Part shown: piece after piece, positions 48,395 to 58,052 of the stretch
How the letters are laid out: every line of letters begins with the position of its first letter
Numbering within the stretch: position 1 is the stretch's first letter
NCBI GenBank assembly: GCA_019703815.1
Contig: AP023052.1
Location: 2,869,501 to 2,933,500 of the forward strand
DNA from: Thaumasiovibrio occultus
Lineage (GTDB): Bacteria; Pseudomonadota; Gammaproteobacteria; Enterobacterales; Vibrionaceae
Length of the DNA stretch: 64,000 nt
Reading direction: 5' to 3'
The notes under the pieces: generated by a model
What the model saw: the letters and a program-made list of their open reading frames with translations, nothing else
Told to the model about the DNA's origin: nothing
Databases searched by the model: none
Position numbers and translations under genes: made by a program

Positions 48395-49360
48395 TTGCTG
48401 ATTGGTTCTTATCAACTCGACAACCCTCTGATTGTTGCGCCCATGGCGGGTGTTACTGACAGACCCTTTCGTGAACTCTGCTTGCGCTATGGCGCAGGAA
48501 TGGCGGTGAGCGAAATGATGACCTCGAACCCTGATTGCTGGGGAACGCAGAAGTCAAAACAACGGATGGTACATGAAGGTGAATCGGGGATTCGCTCGGT
48601 TCAAATTGCAGGTGCTGATCCTGTGTTGATGGCGGATGCTGCCCGCTTTGCTGTAGAGCAAGGGGCACAGGTGATCGATATCAACATGGGTTGTCCGGCC
48701 AAGAAGGTCAACAAAAGATTGGCAGGATCTGCGCTGCTGCAGTACCCACAACTGATTGAGGAAATCCTCACATCTGTAGTGGGCGCAGTGGATGTGCCGG
48801 TGACGCTGAAAACGCGCACAGGCTGGGATACTGACAACCGAAACTGTGTCGAAATCGCACAACTCGCAGAGCAATGCGGCATTCAAGCCTTGGCCCTTCA
48901 CGGCCGAACACGGGCTTGTATGTACAAAGGCGAAGCGGAATACGATTTTATTAAAGCGGTCAAGCAGGCCATCTCTATCCCGGTGATAGCGAACGGTGAC
49001 ATAGACTCACCGGAGAAAGCCCGCTTTGTACTGGATTACACCGGTGCGGACGCTTTGATGATTGGTCGCCCTGCACAAGGGAGACCTTGGATTTTCCGGG
49101 AAATCCATCATTACTTAACAACTGGCGAAAAGCTGCCTGAGCCTCCAATCGAAGAGATCAGACAAATTATGCTGGGCCATGTGGCGGAACTTCATCGTTT
49201 CTACGGTGAGTACCTTGGGCTAAGAATCGCGCGTAAGCACGTTTCTTGGTACTTACAAACCCATGACACAGCTAAGGCCTTTCGCCCTACCTTCAACGCA
49301 ATCGAGAGCGCCCAACAGCAACTCGATGCGCTGCAAGGCTACTTCGACAACGTTGCATAG
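48395..49360 (+). CDS. dusB: tRNA-dihydrouridine synthase B
   Basis: DusB is an FMN enzyme that reduces uridine to dihydrouridine at tRNA position 17. The 321-residue protein starts at a TTG codon and shows [41 protein letters not shown] with catalytic Cys100, [20 protein letters not shown] and [17 protein letters not shown]. It is the first gene of the dusB-fis operon. Confidence 0.95.
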   Translation: MLIGSYQLDNPLIVAPMAGVTDRPFRELCLRYGAGMAVSEMMTSNPDCWGTQKSKQRMVHEGESGIRSVQIAGADPVLMADAARFAVEQGAQVIDINMGCPAKKVNKRLAGSALLQYPQLIEEILTSVVGAVDVPVTLKTRTGWDTDNRNCVEIAQLAEQCGIQALALHGRTRACMYKGEAEYDFIKAVKQAISIPVIANGDIDSPEKARFVLDYTGADALMIGRPAQGRPWIFREIHHYLTTGEKLPEPPIEEIRQIMLGHVAELHRFYGEYLGLRIARKHVSWYLQTHDTAKAFRPTFNAIESAQQQLDALQGYFDNVA

Positions 49361-49382
49361 ATACGAGAAGAGCTTACAGAAT

Positions 49383-49679
49383 ATGTTCGAACAAAACCTG
49401 ACTTCTGAACCATTGACAGTGACCACAGTGACTTCACAAGATCAAATCGCACAGAAACCTCTGCGTGATTCAGTGAAAGCTTCTCTGAAAAACTACCTAG
49501 CCCAACTAAACGGTCAGGACGTCAATGACCTGTATGAGCTTGTACTGGCTGAAGTTGAACAGCCACTGCTTGATACCATCATGCAGTACACTCGTGGTAA
49601 CCAGACTCGCGCTGCGAACATGATGGGTATCAACCGTGGTACTCTACGTAAGAAGCTAAAAAAATACGGCATGAACTAA
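49383..49679 (+). CDS. fis: DNA-binding protein Fis
   Basis: Fis is a nucleoid protein that activates rRNA promoters and bends DNA. The 98-residue product has the N-terminal beta-hairpin region, helices with [20 protein letters not shown], and the C-terminal helix-turn-helix [20 protein letters not shown]. It starts 22 bases after dusB. Confidence 0.98.
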   Translation: MFEQNLTSEPLTVTTVTSQDQIAQKPLRDSVKASLKNYLAQLNGQDVNDLYELVLAEVEQPLLDTIMQYTRGNQTRAANMMGINRGTLRKKLKKYGMN

Positions 49680-49700
49680 GCAACGCTTAGCTACGCTTTC

Positions 49701-49733
49701 AGGCTTATCCATCTCGGTGGGTAAGCCTTTTTT
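49701..49733 (+). terminator. Intrinsic terminator of dusB-fis
   Basis: AGGCTTATCC pairs with GGGTAAGCCT (one G-U pair), followed by a T-run. Confidence 0.85.
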
Positions 49734-49936
49734 CTTTCTGCAACCCACGTATTGCCCTCCCGATTATCAGCCTTCATTTAGCTCCTGCACTGACACTACG
49801 CAGAAACTAACAACTAACCCAATAATCCTTGCGCCCGAGCCGCTCTCAGCACCCTCTTACTGGCATTGCTGGAAAGCCTACTCACGTGAGGTAAAAACGC
49901 CTACTACGTGCACTGAGCGCCTTGCTGGCACATCTG

Positions 49937-50323
49937 TTAGCCCGCCCACGGCAAATACCACAAATTCACCAGTGCCAGCGCCATAATTGGCCATAATGTG
50001 GCGTGCATACCGACTTTCCGGCCGCGAAAATCATCCCACAAAATACCCCATGCATGAGCAACCCGCCCGAGCACAAAAATAATTCCGAACAGATGCACCA
50101 ACCAAAACGGCCCGCCGTTATATTCCAACCCAAACAGCAGCAGTAAGAAGATTGGGCTGTACTCAGTACAGTTCGCGTGCGCGCTGCGAATTTCCATCAA
50201 TCGCGCATTACCGCCATCGCCATATTTTACCTGCTCACGCCGCCGAGCCTTGATCACTTGGATCGCTAAAAAACAAATCAACAACCCCAATAGCGCCGCA
50301 TATAACACACTGATCATCATCAC
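49937..50323 (-). CDS. MAPEG-family membrane protein
   Basis: This 128-residue protein has four membrane helices and the MAPEG pattern: RSAHANCTEYSPIFLLLLFGLEY, HLFGIIFVLGRVAHAWGILW. MAPEG proteins include glutathione transferases and lipid-modifying enzymes. The bacterial members near this size are poorly studied, so function is unknown. It ends at 49937, about 200 bases from the fis terminator. Confidence 0.85.
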   Translation of the reverse strand: MMMISVLYAALLGLLICFLAIQVIKARRREQVKYGDGGNARLMEIRSAHANCTEYSPIFLLLLFGLEYNGGPFWLVHLFGIIFVLGRVAHAWGILWDDFRGRKVGMHATLWPIMALALVNLWYLPWAG

Positions 50324-50732
50324 TCTCCCTGTCTCGTATTATCCATTGAGTCTACGCAAGTCCACCAGCGTTGTCAGGTGCACAAAAAGAAGAATGACTC
50401 AGAATAGACTTAAAATTAGTAATAATCATTGGATGATTTAGTAAAAGTCAAATAAGACAATAAGGCTAATTCCCATCAAAGAAATCACCATTTAAATTTA
50501 AACTAACCAGGACACTGTTACCGAATGCCATTTAAAAACAAAAACATCATTAAAAATGAAAAATAGAAGCAATTCGCATTAAGGCAAAGGATAAATAAAA
50601 CATGACCCTAACTAATTAGATTCATGTCGCATGATAAAAACAAAACCAAGAATATTAACAAGAAAAATAATCAACCCTCACCATAATCCAGACTGAAAAA
50701 TAAAACTAAATTTACAGTGAGGTGATATCATA
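50324..50732. other. AT-rich region before the VWA lipoprotein gene
   Basis: This 409-base stretch is markedly richer in A and T than its surroundings, with many A-runs. No gene or strong repeat is visible. It probably contains the promoter of the lipoprotein gene and marks the left edge of an acquired patch. Confidence 0.55.
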
Positions 50733-52898
50733 ATGACTAGGCTCTTAAATAAAACACTACTGGCGACTGCAGTTTCAGCAGTCTTACTAACAGCATGTAA
50801 CAACAGTAATGGCGATGCGCCAAAGGAACCACAGAAAGACGCCTTGGTTGTTGTGCAAGATCTTCCTAAAGGTGATGCTGACTGTCCACAGGGAGGCATT
50901 AAAATTCAGGCAGGCTATGACAATGACAATAGTGGTATCTTAGAGGATAGTGAATTCGTATCAAATAGAACTGTCTGTAATGACAATACAGGACAGACTT
51001 CAGATGAAGGTGAAGAAATTTTCAATAAAGCGTTAGTCACGATTTCATTAATCGCTAAAGAAGATGCTAGATGTGATATCGGCGGACAGGAAGTGACTAT
51101 TGGCATTGATAAAAACTCAAATAGCATCCTAGATGATGATGAAATAACTAACACTGAAGTTTTATGTAGCACCGGCGATGTTGATTTCACACCTGCACCA
51201 ATTATTAATGCGATTAACATTAATCCGACAACTGTACCTGTTGGTGCAACCACTCAGATCTCTGCAACCATTTCCAATCTTGGTCCTAGCGATATTGTAA
51301 CGTGGAAAGACAGTGCCGGTAATATATTGAGCCCGGACAATAGCAATGATCCTCATATTATTACCGTGCAAGTTGGCTACACTCCGGGGCAAGAAACGTA
51401 CACACTGACAGTTGAGACAACAAATGACCAAGGCGTTAGCACTACACAACAAAAAACAATTGTGGTGGCCGTAGAAGAGGCCCAAGCAACCCCGACACAA
51501 GCAATTTCACTCAACTCAAAGCAAGTCTTTTTACCGCAAGGTTATAGCATTAGTGAACTCACAGGCGATGTATACGGTAGTCTGATCTACGCAGAAAATA
51601 TTACACCGCGCTCAAGCATTGCGACGCCAGCGGGTACTGAACTATTGGGGTTTGTTGCTGAACGTACAAATTTGGCCACAGGCCTGACAACAGAAAGTGT
51701 ACTGAACTCAACCGTATCATCAGTCATGAGCGCCTTGCGCGGGAATGCAGTGCAGACCTCGCAAACCGTGCTGGCTAATGGCAATATCAGCGCCAGCTAC
51801 AACATCACTCTAGATACGGCCAGTCAAATAACACAGGTTCTTCAAGCTACAATTGAGCAAGCAGCTATCAATACAATAGGTGGATCTATTAGTGCTCTTG
51901 TGCCCGCAGCGGCAGAGACCCCGGCCACAGATTTTCAGTTTGATATTACTGTAAATTACGATAGCAACTCAGGTCATGCTGTCGTCACTACAACGCTTGT
52001 CGATAAAAGTAACGTCGCTAAGTACGAAGATCTTATCAAATCAACATCATCAGATAGTTTGGCGGCCTCAACCACAGCTACTCTCGTTTTGCACAATGAT
52101 AGCTTCCAGGCTGTAAACCAGACAGCATCAAAAGCAGACTTCCTGTTCGTTATTGATAACTCAGGTAGCATGGCGGGTGAGCAAACCGCCATTAGTGAAT
52201 TAACTGAAGTCTTTACTCAAACCATTCAAAATGCAGGTGTCGATTATATGGTTGGTGCTATTACCACCGATAGCGATGAACTTCGCGGCGTTGGCTTTAC
52301 AAAAGACATCATTCAGATTGCTGACGACTTAAAGCCAGGTATTGGTGGTAGCCCGCTTGAGCGTGGTATTTACTATTCAGAGAAAGCGTTATCAACGGGA
52401 GGCACTGTTGATGTAGCCGGCTATCCACGTCCGGATGCATCACTTTCTGTCGTCATTATGAGTGATGAGAAGAGCCAATACTTAGGCAAGTTCGATCCGA
52501 ACAATAACCTTTTCATCGATAGCGGATACCGTGTTTACGCTATTGTGAACCCATCGGATGCCTACCGCAGCCAATACGATGATCTCGCGGTTGCGACGCT
52601 AGGGAAAACGCTAAATATTAATGTCACGAGTGAGTATCGTTCTTTCGTTGAAACCATGGCGGAAAATGCCGGCGCATCTGCTGCAGGTTATAAACTAACT
52701 AAAGCAAACTCTAACCAAATCCTATCTTCGTCTTTGGCAGTGAGCGTAAACGGCACACCGGCAAGTCGCGATTCACTCAATGGCTGGCAGTACTACCCAT
52801 TGTCACAATCGATCGTCTTTACAGGTAACGCCATCCCTGCCGAAGGTGCATTCATTACCGTTGCTTATCAATATGTAGATGATAGCCAACCCCAGTAA
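50733..52898 (+). CDS. Surface lipoprotein with EF-hand-like repeats and VWA domain
   Basis: This 721-residue protein begins with a lipoprotein signal (SAVLLTAC, lipidated Cys22). Two similar segments follow at about 38-84 and 100-146, each with a calcium-loop-like stretch (DNDNSGILEDSE and DKNSNSILDDDE) and paired cysteines. They resemble DUF7151-type repeats. An Ig-like domain is at about 155-250. A von Willebrand A domain begins with FLFVIDNSGSM: MIDAS residues Asp475, Ser477 and Ser479. Homologous VWA lipoproteins bind ligands through a metal ion. Base composition and the IS remnant next door suggest transfer. A role in adhesion or surface sensing is inference. Confidence 0.75.
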   Translation: MTRLLNKTLLATAVSAVLLTACNNSNGDAPKEPQKDALVVVQDLPKGDADCPQGGIKIQAGYDNDNSGILEDSEFVSNRTVCNDNTGQTSDEGEEIFNKALVTISLIAKEDARCDIGGQEVTIGIDKNSNSILDDDEITNTEVLCSTGDVDFTPAPIINAININPTTVPVGATTQISATISNLGPSDIVTWKDSAGNILSPDNSNDPHIITVQVGYTPGQETYTLTVETTNDQGVSTTQQKTIVVAVEEAQATPTQAISLNSKQVFLPQGYSISELTGDVYGSLIYAENITPRSSIATPAGTELLGFVAERTNLATGLTTESVLNSTVSSVMSALRGNAVQTSQTVLANGNISASYNITLDTASQITQVLQATIEQAAINTIGGSISALVPAAAETPATDFQFDITVNYDSNSGHAVVTTTLVDKSNVAKYEDLIKSTSSDSLAASTTATLVLHNDSFQAVNQTASKADFLFVIDNSGSMAGEQTAISELTEVFTQTIQNAGVDYMVGAITTDSDELRGVGFTKDIIQIADDLKPGIGGSPLERGIYYSEKALSTGGTVDVAGYPRPDASLSVVIMSDEKSQYLGKFDPNNNLFIDSGYRVYAIVNPSDAYRSQYDDLAVATLGKTLNINVTSEYRSFVETMAENAGASAAGYKLTKANSNQILSSSLAVSVNGTPASRDSLNGWQYYPLSQSIVFTGNAIPAEGAFITVAYQYVDDSQPQ

Positions 52899-52927
52899 TC
52901 TGAGGATAGTCACCAACTAAGAAGGAA

Positions 52928-52955
52928 AAGCCAGTGCTATACACTGGCTTTTTTA
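52928..52955 (+). terminator. Intrinsic terminator of the VWA lipoprotein gene
   Basis: AAGCCAGTG, CTATA, CACTGGCTT, then a T-run. Confidence 0.87.
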
Positions 52956-52966
52956 CTTTGCTAATT

Positions 52967-53096
52967 TGTCCCGTCCTGAAATGTGTTTACACATTGAGGG
53001 CGTATTATGACAACGCCAAAGAAACCCTACATTAAGCGCACCCAACGCGATTACACACTAGGCTTTAAATTACAGGTGCTACCGATACTAAAGAGC
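52967..53096 (+). pseudogene. IS3-family insertion sequence remnant (orfA start)
   Basis: A left end of the type TGTCCCGTCCTGAAATGTG begins at 52967. A frame starting at ATG 53007 encodes MTTPKKPYIKRTQRDYTLGF, then KLQV, the N-terminus of an IS3-family OrfA. After about residue 24 the match ends, and the frame runs into the end of malY. Only the first part of the element remains; orfB and the right end are absent. The junction is near 53080. Confidence 0.65.
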
Positions 53097-54260
53097 TTAT
53101 TTACTCAACGCACCGATTAGTGCGGCCACGCCCTGTTCGACTTTGCTACGGGCGCAACCCACGTTGAGGCGCACATAGCCTTTACCGCTTTCACCGTAGG
53201 TATCGCCTCGCATAATGGCCACGTGGTGATCGTCAATCAAACAGGTTTGCAGCGCGTCCATATCGACGTTTAATCCATTAAGATCAATCCACGCCAAATA
53301 TGTACCTTGTGGCACCTGGTAGTTGATCGCCGGAAACGCCGCGTTCAACGTTTCAGCAACATAGATTAGGTTAGCCTGCAGATACGCTTTGAGGCTATCT
53401 AGCCACTCTGCACCTTGGTTATACGCTGCAATATGCGCGATCACACCGAGGATACTTGGCGACGACAGACCGTGCGCGGCTTTAAGCTGTTTCAGGTACT
53501 GCTCACGGGCCGCCTCATTGGCGATAAACGCATACGCACCGGTAAGCGCGGGGATGTTAAATGACTTCGAGCCAGACGTCACGATCGCCCAGTTATCATC
53601 TGCGGCAACTTCCGACCATGGCACATAAGTTTCAAAGGCCATATCCATGTGGATATCGTCAGAAATGACTTTCACCCCGTATTGCTGACAGATCGCCGCC
53701 ATTCGCACCAATTCGCTCGTCGTCCACACCCGCCCTGTTGGGTTGTGCGGGCTACATAGCAACATCACTTTACACTCATCACGCTGCGCAAGAAGCTCAA
53801 ACTGTGCCCAGTCGATGTCGTAGCTCTCGGCGGTTTTGATCAGCGGGCAACGCAGCATTTCGCGATCGTTCGCTTCAATCATATTATCGAACGCATCATA
53901 CGCTGGCGTGTGCACCAGCACGCCTTCACCTGGCTGTGTCCATTGCACGATCAACTGCGCAACAATGTAGATCACCGATGGGCCATACACTAAAGACTCA
54001 GGCGCGATCTCCGCGCCATAGCGACGCAAAAACCAGCCCGTGACGGCTTGTTTAAAGTCATCGTGATTCCAGCGGCTGTAACCGAGCACGCCGTGGTTCA
54101 AACGGTGTTTTAGCGCGTCCTGCACACAAGGGGCGGTTTCAAAGTCCATATCTGAAATCGTAAACGGCAGCAGATCTTTCTTGCCAAACCGATCCTCAAC
54201 ATAATCCCATTGGGTGCAATAAGTGCCCAAACGATTTACCGGGATATCGAAGTCAAACAT
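53097..54260 (-). CDS. malY: MalY/PatB cystathionine beta-lyase
   Basis: MalY is a PLP C-S lyase that cleaves cystathionine; in E. coli it also represses the maltose regulator MalT. The 387-residue fold-type I aminotransferase has DMDFETAPCVQDALKHR, LLCSPHNPTGRVWT and TSGSKSFNIPAL with the PLP-binding lysine. It is downstream of malX and shares its orientation. The stop is only about 20 bases from the IS remnant. Confidence 0.88.
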   Translation of the reverse strand: MFDFDIPVNRLGTYCTQWDYVEDRFGKKDLLPFTISDMDFETAPCVQDALKHRLNHGVLGYSRWNHDDFKQAVTGWFLRRYGAEIAPESLVYGPSVIYIVAQLIVQWTQPGEGVLVHTPAYDAFDNMIEANDREMLRCPLIKTAESYDIDWAQFELLAQRDECKVMLLCSPHNPTGRVWTTSELVRMAAICQQYGVKVISDDIHMDMAFETYVPWSEVAADDNWAIVTSGSKSFNIPALTGAYAFIANEAAREQYLKQLKAAHGLSSPSILGVIAHIAAYNQGAEWLDSLKAYLQANLIYVAETLNAAFPAINYQVPQGTYLAWIDLNGLNVDMDALQTCLIDDHHVAIMRGDTYGESGKGYVRLNVGCARSKVEQGVAALIGALSK

Positions 54261-54390
54261 TGTGGTATTTCCTCTTGCGGCTACGCCGCGCTTTTTCTGG
54301 AGACGATATGGCCAACGACCGGCACCGACCGTTGGCGATAGCGTCTATTGCTCAGCCTACTTGTAGTCGCAGGTATAGGCATTAAACGAC

Positions 54391-54413
54391 AAAGAGGGAG
54401 CCTAAGCTCCCTC
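54391..54413 (-). terminator. Hairpin after malX
   Basis: GAGGGAGC, TTAG, GCTCCCTC on the minus strand, followed by TTTG. The short T-run suggests partial termination before malY. Confidence 0.6.
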
Positions 54414-54423
54414 CGCGACACCA

Positions 54424-55995
54424 TTACCCCTGATGGGCTGGCATCATATGTTGGATTTCATTCTTCACGAGATGCACTTGCGGGCCAATCACTACCTGCA
54501 AATTGTGCTCATCGAGCTTCACTACACCCAAAGCGCCGTTGGCTTTCAAGGTAGCGTCATCGACCTTCGACATATCTGCCACTGACATACGTAGACGAGT
54601 GATACAGTTGTCTAGCGATACGATGTTCTCAGCACCGCCCAATGCTTCTAGGATCACGTCACTGTTGTAGCCGCTCGCGGTGGTCGCTTGCTTGATTGCC
54701 GCTTCTTTTGTTTCTACTTCACGACCTGGTGTTTTCAGGTTGAAACGGGTGATCGCGAAGCGGAACGTTGCGTAGTACATCGCAAACCAAGCTGCCGCGA
54801 CCGCTGGTACCAAGTACCACTTGGTGGCCGTGCCTTGAAGCACACCGAAGATCAAGAAGTCGATAATGTTACCGTCGGTGTTACCAATCGTCACACCCAG
54901 CAGGCCCATCACCATAAAGCCAAGACCAGTCAGTACTGCGTGAACGGCGTACAGTGCAGGCGCAACGAACAGGAATAGGAACTCTAGCGGCTCGGTGATA
55001 CCACCCACCACACACGCAACCACACCCGATAGCAGTAGCGCTTTAACCTTGCTACGGTTTTCAGGACGCGCACAGTGGTACATCGCTAGCGCCGCACCTG
55101 GCAGACCACCAAGGAATGCTGGCATCTTACCTTGTGACAGGAAGCTGGTTGCTGAGCTGCTAAATTGCGTGGTATCGGCACAAGCAAGTTCAGAGTAGAA
55201 GATGTTCAACGCACCGCTGACGGTCTCGCCACACACTTGCATCGTACCACCTGCTTCAGTGAAACGTACCAGTGCAACGAGGATGTGGTGCAAACCAAAT
55301 GGCAGCAAGAAACGCTCACCCGCACCGAACAGGAACGGACCAAATGGGCCAGACTGTGAAATGGCAAAACCGACGCCATTAATACCAGCGGCAAAGTAAG
55401 GCCATACTAGCGGCACCACTAGACCAACCAAACCCAGCACTAGTGCAGTAATGATAGGCACAAAGCGCGCACCACCGAAGAAAGCCAGTGCGTCTGGCAT
55501 TTTGAAGGTGTAGAAACGTGCGTGCAGTTTCGCCACCAAAATACCGACGATCACCGCACCCAAAATACCGGTGTCGATAGAATCGGTACCGATAATGCTC
55601 TTCACGCCGTACGCTTTTTCAAGCTCCGCGTTACCCAGCACACCGTTCACGGTCAGGTAGAAGTTGATCGACAGGTTCAGCGCCGCATAACCGACAAAAC
55701 CGGCAAACGCAGCAACGCCTTTCTCTTCACGCGCTAAACCCAGCGGGATCGCGACCGCGAACATCACTGGCAGGTAAATGAATGCCACTAGACCAATCTT
55801 GGTCATCCACAGAAACAGAAGTTGAAGCAAAGTGTTGTCGAGGAATGGCAGAGATTCTTTTACCGCTTGGCTAGAGAGAGAGCTACCAACGCCAAGTAAA
55901 ATACCAGAGAAAGCCAATAGCGCTACTGGTAACATAAAGGTCTTGCCAAGGCTTTGGAAAAATTCCCAAAGGGTGGTTTTCTTTGTCGCAGTCAT
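54424..55995 (-). CDS. malX: PTS maltose/glucose-type transporter EIICB, MalX
   Basis: MalX imports a glucose-type sugar through the phosphotransferase system. The product is about 523 residues. It has a ten-helix EIIC domain (about 1-420, with FGLHHILVALVRFTEAGGT and GGITEPLEFLF) and an EIIB domain whose phosphorylated cysteine is in LDNCITRLRMSV. ATG 55995 fits an AGGTGA site; the frame is open to 56028. It is divergent from malI, with operators between them. Confidence 0.9.
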   Translation of the reverse strand: MTATKKTTLWEFFQSLGKTFMLPVALLAFSGILLGVGSSLSSQAVKESLPFLDNTLLQLLFLWMTKIGLVAFIYLPVMFAVAIPLGLAREEKGVAAFAGFVGYAALNLSINFYLTVNGVLGNAELEKAYGVKSIIGTDSIDTGILGAVIVGILVAKLHARFYTFKMPDALAFFGGARFVPIITALVLGLVGLVVPLVWPYFAAGINGVGFAISQSGPFGPFLFGAGERFLLPFGLHHILVALVRFTEAGGTMQVCGETVSGALNIFYSELACADTTQFSSSATSFLSQGKMPAFLGGLPGAALAMYHCARPENRSKVKALLLSGVVACVVGGITEPLEFLFLFVAPALYAVHAVLTGLGFMVMGLLGVTIGNTDGNIIDFLIFGVLQGTATKWYLVPAVAAAWFAMYYATFRFAITRFNLKTPGREVETKEAAIKQATTASGYNSDVILEALGGAENIVSLDNCITRLRMSVADMSKVDDATLKANGALGVVKLDEHNLQVVIGPQVHLVKNEIQHMMPAHQG

Positions 55996-56073
55996 TGTTT
56001 CACCTACGTCAGGATGTAGAGTATGCATTGGCGAGCGTGGACTTAGTCAACACCGCTCAGCGAAGGCATAGTT

Positions 56074-56089
56074 GATAAAACGTTTTATC
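56074..56089. promoter_or_regulatory. MalI operator O1
   Basis: GATAAAACGTTTTATC is a perfect 16-bp palindrome identical to the known MalI operator of E. coli. It lies about 80 bases upstream of malX. Confidence 0.92.
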
Positions 56090-56154
56090 ATTTACTTATA
56101 AAAAAACGCCAATCCATGCTGGGTTGACGCTTCTATCCTTGAAACTGCGGGCAG

Positions 56155-56170
56155 GATAAAACGTTTTATC
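56155..56170. promoter_or_regulatory. MalI operator O2
   Basis: A second perfect GATAAAACGTTTTATC lies 81 bases (centre to centre) from the first. The pair would allow repression of both divergent genes. Confidence 0.92.
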
Positions 56171-56257
56171 AAATAGAAACGCGATCAAAATCGCAAAAAA
56201 ACTGGACAAAATACGCCAAACTCTAAACTGTGATCAGGGTAAATTTTCGAAGAATTC

Positions 56258-56273
56258 ACTATAACGTTTTACC
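56258..56273. promoter_or_regulatory. Degenerate MalI operator O3
   Basis: ACTATAACGTTTTACC shares 11 or more positions with the MalI palindrome, about 62 bases before malI. It may be a weak autoregulatory site. Confidence 0.4.
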
Positions 56274-56334
56274 TGACACCCAATAACATAAACCCTACAA
56301 CAAGATATGCACCCAGTTGGTACTTTAAAATTAT

Positions 56335-57357
56335 ATGAGTGTTAAACGAGTCAAAATCACCGATGTGGCGACCCATGCGGGCGTTTCAGTGACCACAGTA
56401 TCTATGGTGCTGGGCAATAAAGGGCGGATTTCTGATGCGACCATTGCCAAAGTCAATCAAGCCGTTGAAGAACTAGGCTATCGCCGCAATACCGCGGCTG
56501 CCAACTTACGTTCGAGTCAATCCAATCTGGTCGGCTTGATCCTGCGCGACATTAGCGATCCCTATTACAGCGAGATCACCGCCGGCGTCGCCGAAGCGGT
56601 TGAAAAACATGGCTATATGCTGTTTTTGGCTCAATGCGGCCAAGACAGTGATAAACTGCATCAATGCGTGCAGTCGATGTTGCAACACGACGTCGCGGGG
56701 ATCATTTTCACCCCAGTGCGCGGTCGCAGCGATGAAGTATTGGAAACATTAAAGCTGGCCGATATCCCCTGCGCGACCATTGGTCGTGCCCTCCCCGAGC
56801 AAAACATCAATCATATTGGCCCCGATAATAACCAAGCAGCGCGCGTCGCCACCCGCCATTTGATTGAACGCGGACATCGTCATATTGCGTATGTCGGCGG
56901 TGCGAGCCATTCGTTAACCCGCGCCGAGCGCATTGGCGGCTACTGTGCGACCTTGATGCAGTACGGCTTGCCATTCAAACAAGAGTGGATCATCGAATGC
57001 GCCCACGATCCTCGCGAAGCGAAACACGCCTGCGCGACGCTTTTACAGCAACACCCCAAGATCACCGCGATCATTTGCCACCGCCCTTCCATTGCCATGG
57101 GCGCGTTATATGGGGTAAAGCAAAGTGGACGAAATGTGGGTAAAGATAACTATATCGGCCAGCAAGTGGCGGTGATTGGCTTTGATGACAGTCCAGAAGC
57201 GGAGCTGACTTACCCAAGTTTAACGGTGGTGAAAAGTGATGAGCGCCAGATCGGCTATCGTGCGGGTGAGCAGTTATTACTGAGAATGAAAAATCCGAGC
57301 GTGTCGGCGGAAACCGTGATCATGCCATCACAGTTAGTAGAGCGGGAATCGGCTTGA
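56335..57357 (+). CDS. malI: LacI-family repressor MalI
   Basis: MalI represses malX-malY and itself. The 340-residue protein has an N-terminal helix-turn-helix (VKITDVATHAGVSVTTVSMVLGNKGRIS), a hinge helix and a periplasmic-binding-like core with ITAGVAEAVEKHGYMLFLAQ. The C-terminal part carries VAVIGFDDSPEAELTYPSLT. The gene is divergent from malX, and the two perfect operators stand between them. No Shine-Dalgarno is evident before ATG 56335. Confidence 0.92.
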   Translation: MSVKRVKITDVATHAGVSVTTVSMVLGNKGRISDATIAKVNQAVEELGYRRNTAAANLRSSQSNLVGLILRDISDPYYSEITAGVAEAVEKHGYMLFLAQCGQDSDKLHQCVQSMLQHDVAGIIFTPVRGRSDEVLETLKLADIPCATIGRALPEQNINHIGPDNNQAARVATRHLIERGHRHIAYVGGASHSLTRAERIGGYCATLMQYGLPFKQEWIIECAHDPREAKHACATLLQQHPKITAIICHRPSIAMGALYGVKQSGRNVGKDNYIGQQVAVIGFDDSPEAELTYPSLTVVKSDERQIGYRAGEQLLLRMKNPSVSAETVIMPSQLVERESA

Positions 57358-57375
57358 TCCCCGCCTCACTGGCAA

Positions 57376-57657
57376 TTAAAGGTAATCACACAGGTAAGCT
57401 GTGTTCACTTCAATTTTAACCTCAAAGCTAGAATCGCCCGGTACTTCAAAGCTATCGCCATCGCGGTAAGTTACCCACTCAACACTGCCGGGCAATTTTA
57501 CAGTCAATGCACCTTTGATCACTGTCATGCGCTCTGGCGCTACGGTACCAAACGTAAACTCACCAGGCTGCATTACGCCGACACTGGTTTTCTCTCCCTT
57601 GAAGTCAAACCCCAAAGACGCCACTGCACCTTCAAAGTACTCGTTGACTTTAATCAT
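57376..57657 (-). CDS. ppnP: Pyrimidine/purine nucleoside phosphorylase PpnP
   Basis: PpnP (YaiE) cleaves several nucleosides to base and ribose-1-phosphate. The 93-residue cupin-like protein has NEYFEGAVASLGFDFKGEKTSVGVM and VAPERMTVIKGALTVKLPG, and SFEVPGDSSFEVKIE near the end. It is a single gene with AAGGA before its ATG. Confidence 0.93.
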   Translation of the reverse strand: MIKVNEYFEGAVASLGFDFKGEKTSVGVMQPGEFTFGTVAPERMTVIKGALTVKLPGSVEWVTYRDGDSFEVPGDSSFEVKIEVNTAYLCDYL

Positions 57658-57849
57658 GATTATTCCTTCAAAACTAGCTAAAAAGACACGCTAGCACAGG
57701 AAATTAATTCCTCCTAGTGCAAATGCAATGAAACGGATTTTCTCTGCAATAAGGTGCTCTTGCTCACGAAAATTCCCCGTTCAATCGTGTCAGGGTTTTC
57801 GTTATACCCGCTATTCAGGTGACAGAAAGATTGCGCAAAAAGTGAGATA

Positions 57850-57882
57850 GCAATCGATTGCGTCAACAATTTAGGATAGAAT
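57850..57882 (+). promoter_or_regulatory. PurR box and promoter of purHD
   Basis: GCAATCGATTGC (57850-57861) is a perfect palindrome differing from the PurR core GCAAACGTTTGC by one symmetric pair; flanking bases (CGT on the right) also fit. A -10 box TAGAAT is at 57877-57882. PurR control of purHD is established in enterics. Confidence 0.75.
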
Positions 57883-58052
57883 ACGCCCGAACAAAAACAG
57901 GCACTGACCAAAACCCAAACTCGGCCCCAACGGTTTGCAGTTGCAGGTAAACGGCGTTTCGCCAAACCCGCCACGCTTCACGCCACACGGGAAATTGAGC
58001 CTAGCTTTGGTGAGTGTCTAAATCCCCCCAAGTCTTTGAGAGATTACTGCAA

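Noticed and set aside
57714-57974. Minus-strand frame of 86 codons upstream of purH
   Set aside because: It runs antisense through the PurR box and purH promoter, and its product resembles no protein.
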